From positions 1 through 26,586 of the forward strand of contig CAAEEA010000057.1 in NCBI GenBank assembly GCA_900754795.1: a DNA stretch of 26,586 nt, read 5' to 3'. The DNA is from Clostridia bacterium. GTDB taxonomy: Bacteria > Bacillota > Clostridia > Peptostreptococcales > Anaerovoracaceae. The notes below the pieces were generated by a model, which made no database searches, had not been told where the DNA came from, and was given only the letters and a program-made list of their open reading frames with translations. The position numbers and the translations under genes were made by a program. Every line of letters starts with the position of its first letter. Position 1 is the stretch's first letter. Of this stretch, positions 1 to 6,029 are shown in pieces.

Positions 1-1
1 A

Positions 2-1738
2 AAAGCAGAAAAGATCAGCGGTTATCCCGGAACTGACTATAAGACTATAAAAGAAATCTTCGTAAAGAATATAGAGCAGTATAAAGACAGGCCTTTCATC
101 GTTGAAAAATTTGGCAGAAAAGAGCCTTTTAAAGAAATAACGTTCGGAGAATTCGGCGAAGACGTAAAGAATCTCGGCACGGGACTTATCAGGACTTTCC
201 GGCTGAAAGGCGAAAAGATAATGATCATAGGAGAAACCACTTATGAGTGGTATGTATCCTATATGGCCATGCTCTGCGGAGCCGGTATAGCCGTTCCGAC
301 TGACAAGGAGCTTCCGGACAATGAGCTTGAAAACATCATCAAACGCTCAGACGCGGCCGCGGTAATCTACTCTCCGAGAAAAAAAGACCAGATAAAGAAA
401 GTGGCGAACAACTGCCCGGGAGTGAAATATTTTATGGAGATGTATTCTTCAGACAAACTCAACGGCCGCCATGTGGGACTTGATTATGTCATGCAGGAGG
501 GCAAGTTCCTCAGAGATATGGGATATGAGGAATACATGGATATTGAGATCGACCCCGACGCGTTTGCTCTGCTCATCTTTACAAGCGGCACAACATCGGC
601 GGCAAAAGGCGTGATGATCTCAAACACCAACCTGGCGTATAACATAAACGCCGTAACCCCATACGTCCTGCTTACTCCGGAGGACAGACTGTTTTCGGTG
701 CTGCCGCTGCACCATACATATGAGTCGACCATAGGGTTCCTGCTGCCGATGGCGATAGGCGCTTCAGTTGCCGTGTGCCAGGGGCTCAAACATATCGCCG
801 GCGACATGAAAGAGACGTCGCCGACGGCGATAATTGCCGTGCCTCTGCTGATTGAGGCTCTCTATAAAAAGATCACTCAGGGGATCGAAAAGAGCGGCAA
901 GGCACAGGCTGTCAAATATATGATAGCCCTGACCAACGGACTGAAGAATCTGGGAATCGACATCAAGCGCAAGGTATTTAAAGACATTTACGATAACCTG
1001 GGAGGCAGGCTGAGAATCGTCGTATCTGCCGCCGCGCCTATAGATCCAAAGGTGGGCAGATGGCTTGAAGATATAGGAGTTACTTTCCTCCAGGGATACG
1101 GGCTTACAGAGACCGCGCCTATAGCGGCTCTTACGCCTGACTTTGATACGAGAGTGGGTTCGGCCGGAAAAGCCGTTGTATGCGACGAGATCAAAATCAA
1201 TGATCCTGACGAAAACGGCGAGGGAGAGATATTTATCAAAGGCAAGACTGTTATGCTCGGATACTATGAGGATCCCGAAGCGACAGCCGCCGTTATGCAT
1301 GACGGATGGTTCAATTCCGGAGACATAGGATATATGGATGAGGACGGGTTTATATATCTGACCGGAAGGAGCAAGAACGTCATCGTCACCCAGAACGGCA
1401 AGAACATCTATCCTGAGGAAATAGAACTGCTCCTGTCAAAAGTGGAGGAGATAAAGGAATGCATGGTATACGGCAAGGAAGTCGCCGGTGAAAAGGAACT
1501 CATCATCACGGCGAGAGTGATTCCTGATTATGAACAGATAGAAGAACTCCACGGAGCCGGTCTGTCAGAGGAAGACGTATACAAAGTTATCTGGGAACAG
1601 ATAAAGAAAGTAAACCGCAAGCTCAGCAATTATAAGACGATCAAGAAACTGGAAATTAAAAACGACGAGTTTGAAAAGACCAGTACCATGAAGATAAAGC
1701 GCTATGCTGAGCTGGCAAAAGACAAAGAAAAACAATAA
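2..1738 (+). CDS. Long-chain acyl-CoA synthetase (AMP-forming), 5' partial
   Basis: The reading frame is open from base 2 to the TAA at 1736-1738 (578 codons visible), so the start lies left of the window; by family length probably only a short N-terminal stretch is missing. The protein is an ANL-superfamily adenylate-forming ligase, expected to activate a fatty acid to acyl-AMP and transfer it to CoA. Visible motifs in order: the P-loop TSGTTSAAKG (bases 581-610), the GYGLTETAP acyl-adenylate motif near base 1098, and the C-terminal block DGWFNSGDIGYMDEDG followed by TGRSKNVIVTQNGKNIYPEE, which holds the adenylate-binding Asp and the hinge and catalytic-lysine region. The P-loop has Ser-Ala-Ala where many relatives have Gly-x-Pro; similar variants occur in Firmicute members. 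The FadD-like class is clear but chain-length preference cannot be read. A terminator follows directly. Confidence 0.9.
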   Translation, partial: KAEKISGYPGTDYKTIKEIFVKNIEQYKDRPFIVEKFGRKEPFKEITFGEFGEDVKNLGTGLIRTFRLKGEKIMIIGETTYEWYVSYMAMLCGAGIAVPTDKELPDNELENIIKRSDAAAVIYSPRKKDQIKKVANNCPGVKYFMEMYSSDKLNGRHVGLDYVMQEGKFLRDMGYEEYMDIEIDPDAFALLIFTSGTTSAAKGVMISNTNLAYNINAVTPYVLLTPEDRLFSVLPLHHTYESTIGFLLPMAIGASVAVCQGLKHIAGDMKETSPTAIIAVPLLIEALYKKITQGIEKSGKAQAVKYMIALTNGLKNLGIDIKRKVFKDIYDNLGGRLRIVVSAAAPIDPKVGRWLEDIGVTFLQGYGLTETAPIAALTPDFDTRVGSAGKAVVCDEIKINDPDENGEGEIFIKGKTVMLGYYEDPEATAAVMHDGWFNSGDIGYMDEDGFIYLTGRSKNVIVTQNGKNIYPEEIELLLSKVEEIKECMVYGKEVAGEKELIITARVIPDYEQIEELHGAGLSEEDVYKVIWEQIKKVNRKLSNYKTIKKLEIKNDEFEKTSTMKIKRYAELAKDKEKQ

Positions 1739-1750
1739 AATGTTCACTGA

Positions 1751-1784
1751 CCCGCGGCGAAGATCTCGCCGCGGGTATTTTTTT
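1751..1784 (+). terminator. Rho-independent terminator of the acyl-CoA synthetase gene
   Basis: A 10-bp GC-rich perfect stem (1751-1760 CCCGCGGCGA with 1766-1775 TCGCCGCGGG), a 5-base loop, and a T-rich tail TATTTTTTT (1776-1784), starting 12 bases after the stop codon. It separates this gene from the copper operon promoter. Confidence 0.93.
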
Positions 1785-1794
1785 GAAAAATAAG

Positions 1795-1822
1795 GTTAAA
1801 ATATACGGCATGGGGGTATAAT
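1795..1822 (+). promoter_or_regulatory. Promoter of the csoR-copA operon
   Basis: A perfect TATAAT -10 hexamer lies at 1817-1822. The -35 is poor; the best candidate is GTTAAA at 1795-1800 with a 16-base spacer. Transcription would start near 1829, inside the CsoR-type operator. The -10 lies partly in the left arm of an inverted repeat, so repressor binding would occlude RNA polymerase. Confidence 0.6.
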
Positions 1823-1846
1823 ATAAATATACCCCCAAGGGGTATA
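1811..1846. promoter_or_regulatory. CsoR-type copper operator with three related half-sites
   Basis: TATACCCCCAAGGGGTATA at 1828-1846 is an inverted repeat of the G/C-tract type flanked by AT-rich ends that CsoR repressors bind. A further outward-facing arm, TGGGGGTATA (1811-1820), is also complementary to TATACCCCCA (1828-1837) across a 7-base spacer. The middle C-rich arm can therefore pair with either G-rich arm. The site covers the -10 and the expected transcription start, 43 bases before csoR, which fits autoregulated repression relieved by Cu(I). The assignment rests on sequence form and the adjacent csoR. Confidence 0.75.
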
Positions 1847-1888
1847 ACCGGAGAAAAATAATATTAGTCATAATAAAGAAGGTATGAT

Positions 1889-2194
1889 ATGAAAGATCAG
1901 GGAAAAAACTCCTGCTGCAAAAAGACGGTCCGGGGTGAAGAGGAACGCAGGAGCCTCATCAACCGCCTGAACCGGATAGAGGGTCAGATAAGAGGAATCA
2001 GATCCATGGTTGAGGGCGATGCTTACTGCAATGATATACTCATTCAGTCCGCGGCAGTCAACGCGGCGGTCAACGCGTTTAACCGCGAGCTGATAGCAAG
2101 CCATATCAGAGGATGCGTGGTACGGGATATAAAAAACGGCGAGTATGAAGTCATCGATGAGCTGGTGAACACGCTGCAGAAACTTATGAAATAG
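1889..2194 (+). CDS. csoR: CsoR-family copper-sensing transcriptional repressor
   Basis: A 101-residue all-helical DUF156-family repressor, beginning at ATG 1889 with AAAGAAGG at 1875-1882 as ribosome binding site; an ATG at 1884 reads straight into TGA. The family Cu(I) ligands are present as Cys47, His72 and Cys76, with spacing (25 and 4) identical to Mycobacterium tuberculosis CsoR C36-H61-C65. This Cys-His-Cys set argues for copper rather than nickel/cobalt (RcnR) or persulfide (CstR) sensing. The N-terminus has an extra CysCys pair (residues 9-10) in a basic tail that is not part of the known site. It should bind the operator at 1828-1846 and release it when Cu(I) binds, derepressing itself and copA, which starts 12 bases after its stop. 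Confidence 0.93.
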   Translation: MKDQGKNSCCKKTVRGEEERRSLINRLNRIEGQIRGIRSMVEGDAYCNDILIQSAAVNAAVNAFNRELIASHIRGCVVRDIKNGEYEVIDELVNTLQKLMK

Positions 2195-2206
2195 GGGGAT
2201 ACGGAT

Positions 2207-4762
2207 ATGGAACAGTATAATGTCACGGGGATGAGCTGCGCCGCGTGCAGCGCCCGGGTCGAAAAGGCTGTTTCCAAATTGGAAGGAGTACAGTCATGCT
2301 CTGTCAGTCTGCTTACCAACTCCATGGGAGTTGAGGGTACGGCTTCTCCGGCAGAGATAATAAAAGCGGTGGAAGAAGCAGGCTACGGAGCCTCAGTTAA
2401 AGGAGCCGCAGGTTCCGGAACTTCCGGAAGTGTGAATTCCGTTTCAGAACAGGAAGACATGCTCAGAGACAGAGAAACGCCGCTGCTAAAAAAGCGTCTG
2501 GCCGCCTCTTTGATATTTCTCATAATCCTCATGTATTTTTCCATGGGGCATATGATGTGGGGATGGCCCGTTCCGGATTTTTTCGACGAAAACCATGTGG
2601 CTATGGGGCTTTTGCAGCTTCTGCTGACAGCTGTCGTAATGGTAATAAACCAGAAATTTTTTGTGAGCGGATTCAGGGGACTGATTCACAGATCGCCTAA
2701 TATGGATACGCTGGTCGCTCTGGGATCATCAGCCGCTTTCGGCTACAGCGTCGTGGTGCTCTTTGCCATGACCGGGGCTCAGGCGCGGGGCGATACTCAG
2801 GCGGTTATGGAATACATGCACGAGTTTTATTTTGAATCGGCGGCTATGATACTCGCTCTCATAACGGTGGGCAAAATGCTCGAGGCCCGCTCCAAAGGGC
2901 GCACGACTGACGCCCTCAGGAGCCTTATGAGGCTCGCGCCCGAAACCGCCGTTATCATAGAAAACGGCGAAGAAAAAGAAGTACCTATAGATCATATAAA
3001 AAAGGGCGATATTTTCGCGGTTCGTCCGGGGGAAACCATTCCCGTGGACGGAGTGATAAGAGAAGGAAGCAGCGCGGTCAATGAAGCGGCGCTCACAGGA
3101 GAGAGCATACCCGTGGACAAAGAGGCGGGAGATCACGTATCGGCAGCTTCCATCAATCAGTCAGGCTATATAAGATGTGAAGCCACAAGAGTAGGAGAAG
3201 ACACGACCCTTTCCCGGATAATCAAAATGGTGAGCGACGCCGCTGCCACCAAAGCGCCGATCGCCAAGGTCGCGGATAAGGTATCAGGCGTTTTCGTGCC
3301 GGCAGTCATAGCCATAGCCGCCGTGACTACAGCCGTCTGGCTCATGATGGGGCAGACGGCGGGATTTGCCCTCGCCAGAGGAATCTCGGTGCTCGTAATA
3401 AGCTGTCCGTGCGCTCTGGGACTTGCCACTCCCGTAGCCATCATGGTAGGTAACGGTATGGGAGCTAAAAACGGCATACTGTTTAAGACCGCCGTTTCTC
3501 TTGAAGAAACCGGCAGAACACAGATCGTGGCACTCGACAAGACGGGAACCATCACTTCCGGCGAGCCGGCAGTAACGGATATCATCGAGGCCGAGGGGTA
3601 TTCTGCCGAAGAACTGATAAAAACGGCCGCGGCTCTGGAATCAAGGAGCGAACATCCTCTTGCGAAAGCCATAATGAGAGAGGCCCGGACAGAAGATATC
3701 CGGCCGGCGGAAGTCAGTGATTTTAAGGCTGTGCCCGGAAACGGGCTTACGGCCGTCCTCGACGGCAGAAAAATCTGCGGCGGGAATCTGAGATTTATCA
3801 CGGCTTTCTGCGAAGTGCCGGAAACTATGGTATCTCGCGCGTCAGCCCTTGCGGAAGAAGGAAAGACTCCGATATTCTTTGCTGACGGAGACAAACCGGC
3901 CGGCATCATCGCCGTGGCAGACGTGATAAAACCGGACAGCCGCGAGGCTGTAGAAGCCATGAAAAACATGGGAATAAAGGTCGTAATGCTTACCGGCGAT
4001 AACGAGAAGACAGCAAACGCCATAGGCCGCGAGGCCGGCGTGGACGAAGTGATCGCCGGGGTGCTTCCAGAGGGTAAAGAGAGCGTTATCAGAAAGCTCA
4101 GAGAAAAAGGCCGCGTCATTATGGTCGGCGACGGCATCAACGACGCTCCGGCGCTGACAAGAGCCGACGTGGGGATAGCCATAGGAGCGGGAACAGACGT
4201 CGCCATAGACGCCGCTGACGTCGTGCTGATGAAGAATACCCTTTCAGATGTGCCGGCTGCCATAAGGCTCAGCAGGGCAACGCTGCGGAATATCCACGAG
4301 AATCTTTTCTGGGCGTTTATCTATAACATCATCGGCATACCGCTGGCCGCGGGAGTCTTTATCTCACTTCTCGGCTGGCAGCTCAACCCGATGTTCGGAG
4401 CGGCGGCCATGAGCCTTTCAAGCTTCTGCGTCGTATCCAACGCCCTCAGGCTCAACTGGTTTAAAATGTATGATTCGGGATCGGATCATAAGATCAAAGA
4501 TAAGTTACAGGGCCGCGTTACACAGGCCGGTCCGGAAAAGGAGAAAGAAATTATGGAAAAGACTGTAAAAATCGAAGGAATGATGTGCGCCCATTGTGAG
4601 GCCGCGGTAAAAAAGGCTCTTGAAGAACTGCCTCAGGTTGAAAAAGCCGACGTGAGCCACGAAAAGGGCACGGCGACAGTGACCCTGAGCTGCCGGGTGG
4701 ACGATGACGTGCTCAAAAAAGCCGTAGAAGATAAAGATTACAAGGTTACGGGAATCGAGTAA
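2207..4762 (+). CDS. copA: Copper-exporting P1B-type ATPase CopA with C-terminal CopZ-like domain
   Basis: An 851-residue inner-membrane Cu(I) pump that couples ATP hydrolysis to copper export. In order: an N-terminal heavy-metal-associated domain with GMSCAAC (Cys11, Cys14); membrane helices from about residue 98; actuator-domain TGES at 297-300; the membrane metal site Cys400-Pro-Cys402; phosphorylated Asp444 in DKTGT; the His483-Pro484 pair; and GDGIND at 641-646. All catalytic motifs are intact. After the last helix and a roughly 30-residue polar linker, the frame continues into a second metal-binding domain with GMMCAHC (Cys794, Cys797). That segment begins at an ATG with its own Shine-Dalgarno and equals a whole CopZ chaperone in length. 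ATG 2207 is preceded by GGGGG at 2194-2198. The gene is translated just behind csoR and shares its copper-responsive promoter. A terminator follows at 4790. Confidence 0.95.
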   Translation: MEQYNVTGMSCAACSARVEKAVSKLEGVQSCSVSLLTNSMGVEGTASPAEIIKAVEEAGYGASVKGAAGSGTSGSVNSVSEQEDMLRDRETPLLKKRLAASLIFLIILMYFSMGHMMWGWPVPDFFDENHVAMGLLQLLLTAVVMVINQKFFVSGFRGLIHRSPNMDTLVALGSSAAFGYSVVVLFAMTGAQARGDTQAVMEYMHEFYFESAAMILALITVGKMLEARSKGRTTDALRSLMRLAPETAVIIENGEEKEVPIDHIKKGDIFAVRPGETIPVDGVIREGSSAVNEAALTGESIPVDKEAGDHVSAASINQSGYIRCEATRVGEDTTLSRIIKMVSDAAATKAPIAKVADKVSGVFVPAVIAIAAVTTAVWLMMGQTAGFALARGISVLVISCPCALGLATPVAIMVGNGMGAKNGILFKTAVSLEETGRTQIVALDKTGTITSGEPAVTDIIEAEGYSAEELIKTAAALESRSEHPLAKAIMREARTEDIRPAEVSDFKAVPGNGLTAVLDGRKICGGNLRFITAFCEVPETMVSRASALAEEGKTPIFFADGDKPAGIIAVADVIKPDSREAVEAMKNMGIKVVMLTGDNEKTANAIGREAGVDEVIAGVLPEGKESVIRKLREKGRVIMVGDGINDAPALTRADVGIAIGAGTDVAIDAADVVLMKNTLSDVPAAIRLSRATLRNIHENLFWAFIYNIIGIPLAAGVFISLLGWQLNPMFGAAAMSLSSFCVVSNALRLNWFKMYDSGSDHKIKDKLQGRVTQAGPEKEKEIMEKTVKIEGMMCAHCEAAVKKALEELPQVEKADVSHEKGTATVTLSCRVDDDVLKKAVEDKDYKVTGIE
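4538..4762 (+). CDS. Possible internally initiated CopZ copper chaperone (nested in copA)
   Basis: Within copA, AAGGAG at 4538-4543 sits 9 bases before an in-frame ATG at 4553-4555. Translation from that ATG would give a 69-residue protein ending at the copA stop, the usual size of free-standing Firmicute CopZ. The product starts MEKTVKIEGMMCAHC and so has the CxxC Cu(I)-binding motif in its normal position (Cys12, Cys15). CopZ carries Cu(I) to CopA in the cytosol. The ribosome binding site is as good as those of the annotated genes nearby. The purine-rich sequence also encodes a Lys/Glu linker, so it could be coincidental; separate production is an inference, while the domain itself is certain. 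Confidence 0.5.
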   Translation, partial: KEKEIMEKTVKIEGMMCAHCEAAVKKALEELPQVEKADVSHEKGTATVTLSCRVDDDVLKKAVEDKDYKVTGIE

Positions 4763-4789
4763 ACATTTTGAAAGCTCCATAAAAACGAC

Positions 4790-4827
4790 AAAACGCTCCG
4801 GAATAAAAAACTTCGCCGGAGCGTTTT
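4790..4827. terminator. Bidirectional terminator between copA and the GerQ-like gene
   Basis: A 12-bp perfect stem: AAAACGCTCCGG (4790-4801) pairs with CCGGAGCGTTTT (4816-4827), with a 14-base A-rich loop. The A/T ends supply a U-run on both strands. It lies 27 bases after copA and 16 bases past the convergent minus-strand gene, so it can stop transcription from both sides. Confidence 0.85.
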
Positions 4828-4843
4828 GCTGCCTGAACAGGGA

Positions 4844-5410
4844 CTAAAAGTTAGGAAGCACCGGCTGAGAATAATAGACATAGGCAAGACGTACTGAGAA
4901 TATATCAAGCACCATTATGTTGCCGGTGGTTATTTCCTGCAAAATTATGAAATTGCTTCCTACGCCGATGAGAAATCCGAAACGGTCCTGTATGGTGTTA
5001 GAGCCGATAAGCTGTTCAATACGCATGTAGCGGCCGATCTGAGTACGGAGGAAACCGTTCAGAGACTGGACGGCGTCAAGGTCTATGGAACTGTCAAAAC
5101 CGCTGGGCGTCATGGGATCCTGGGGAGTGATGATAGTCGGTGGATCCATGGAATTCTGAACCGCCACATTGTTCATATACGGGGTCATCTGAGAATAAGG
5201 CAGAGGCTGATACTCTCTTTTCGTATTTTCCGAAGCCCCGGCTGCTCCGGCGGCGGAAGCGGCTGCAGGAGCAGCGGCTGGTATGGCGGCGGGAGCGGTT
5301 TCGGAGCCGCCCTTTATGTAATCCTCATCTAACTGTATTCTGTCCCCGACCGATACACGGCCGGCTTTTATCATCTTTGGTGTAACTACATTGTTGCAGC
5401 AGGGTGCCAT
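4844..5410 (-). CDS. GerQ-like spore coat protein (putative)
   Basis: A 188-residue protein with no signal peptide or membrane segment. ATG 5410 is chosen because AAGGAGG (complement of 5417-5423) sits 6 bases upstream; a longer frame to 5536 would run back through the preceding gene. It begins MAPCCNN, then has a basic, hydrophobic-patterned stretch, an Ala/Pro-rich low-complexity linker (about residues 38-60), a Pro/Met-rich region, and a compact C-terminal domain of about 70 residues (RIEQLIGSNTIQDRFGFL, then NFIILQEITTGNIMVLDIFS). That C-terminal domain resembles by eye the beta-rich domain of Bacillus GerQ, which is needed for CwlJ to localise to the spore coat. It sits 29 bases behind a CwlJ-like hydrolase, the same pairing as in the Bacillus cereus group. 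The name rests on weak similarity plus context; it may be an unrelated CwlJ partner. Confidence 0.5.
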   Translation of the reverse strand: MAPCCNNVVTPKMIKAGRVSVGDRIQLDEDYIKGGSETAPAAIPAAAPAAASAAGAAGASENTKREYQPLPYSQMTPYMNNVAVQNSMDPPTIITPQDPMTPSGFDSSIDLDAVQSLNGFLRTQIGRYMRIEQLIGSNTIQDRFGFLIGVGSNFIILQEITTGNIMVLDIFSVRLAYVYYSQPVLPNF

Positions 5411-5439
5411 AAAATACCTCCTTAAAGCGCGGTTTTCGA

Positions 5440-5883
5440 TCATGTCTGAGCGTAATATTCCGTAGGCGAGTAAAAACAGTGATCGCCGAGGCGGTTGTGA
5501 AATCTGGCGACTCGGGTAGGAAAATACTCGGGACATGACTGACTGTAAGGGTTAAAGAAAAAAAGGGAATCATCTATACCAAGAAGCCTGCCTCCGGCCA
5601 TTGCCCAGTCGGCAATCTGATAGTGTATGTCTGTAGGCCTCATGTTATAGATATTCTGTGAGTTATAAGAGCCGGCGATAGATTCTCTCATACAGGCGAA
5701 CTGACCCGGCTGAGTTATTATTGCTCTGACGTCCCCGCCGCCTGAGACGCGGCTGAATTCTCCTTCCGTGGCCGTGGCCCGGTTCATCACTACCGTTGCT
5801 ACGGCGGCCATGCCGTATTCGCCTTCGCCTCCCGCCTCACACTGAATGAGACGGGCAAAGAGCTCTCTTGTGGTTAATGCCAT
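5440..5883 (-). CDS. CwlJ/SleB-family spore cortex-lytic hydrolase (CwlJ-like)
   Basis: A 147-residue Hydrolase_2 family enzyme. Family members cleave muramic-lactam-containing cortex peptidoglycan during spore germination. The core LFARLIQCEAGGEGEYGMAA contains Glu16, which aligns with the catalytic glutamate of the family; the VVMNR segment and the later LFFFNP motif are also typical. There is no signal peptide and no peptidoglycan-binding domain, which matches CwlJ (coat-localised, made in the mother cell) rather than secreted SleB. ATG 5883 has GGAGGTG just upstream on the minus strand. The GerQ-like gene follows 29 bases downstream, suggesting a two-gene sporulation operon. A vegetative cell-wall hydrolase of the same fold cannot be excluded, but the lack of an export signal speaks against it. 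Confidence 0.82.
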   Translation of the reverse strand: MALTTRELFARLIQCEAGGEGEYGMAAVATVVMNRATATEGEFSRVSGGGDVRAIITQPGQFACMRESIAGSYNSQNIYNMRPTDIHYQIADWAMAGGRLLGIDDSLFFFNPYSQSCPEYFPTRVARFHNRLGDHCFYSPTEYYAQT

Positions 5884-5906
5884 AGTTCACCTCCGTCTGC
5901 TGATAG

Positions 5907-5935
5907 TATACTATGTACGAACGGCGGAAAATGTG
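5907..5935 (-). promoter_or_regulatory. Candidate sigma-K/sigma-E-type sporulation promoter for the CwlJ-like gene
   Basis: Read on the minus strand, CATAGTATA (complement of 5907-5915) matches the sigma-K -10 form CATANNNTA and partly the sigma-E -10. A CAC triplet (complement of 5933-5935) stands 17 bases upstream as the -35. Transcription would start near 5900, leaving a short leader before GGAGG. Mother-cell expression is what is known for cwlJ and gerQ in Bacillus. The sites are short, so this is suggestive only. Confidence 0.4.
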
Positions 5936-5942
5936 AACAATA

Positions 5943-5971
5943 TTGACCGCAAGACGCGTTTGTGGTATATT
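5943..5971 (+). promoter_or_regulatory. Sigma-A promoter of the LtaS-like gene
   Basis: TTGACC (5943-5948), a 17-base spacer, and TATATT (5966-5971). The predicted start near 5978 leaves a leader of about 50 bases. Because the TTG at 5943 is part of this -35, it cannot be the translation start. Confidence 0.72.
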
Positions 5972-6029
5972 AAATCCATGTGATTGCAATGTCGGAGAGA
6001 TATTGCTCTTGAAAGGGATAATATTGGAA

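Noticed and set aside
3166..4263. Long minus-strand open frame (365 codons) opposite copA
   Set aside because: It mirrors the well-conserved ATPase catalytic domains, is Ala/Ser/Thr-rich, has no ribosome binding site and no recognisable domain; a shadow of GC-biased coding sequence.
5411..5536. Extended start of the GerQ-like gene overlapping the hydrolase
   Set aside because: AAGGAGG at a correct distance fixes the start at 5410; the extension is only the other frame of the hydrolase.
5943..6029. N-terminal extension of the LtaS-like protein from TTG 5943
   Set aside because: The TTG is the -35 of a good sigma-A promoter, so the codons would lie upstream of the transcript start.
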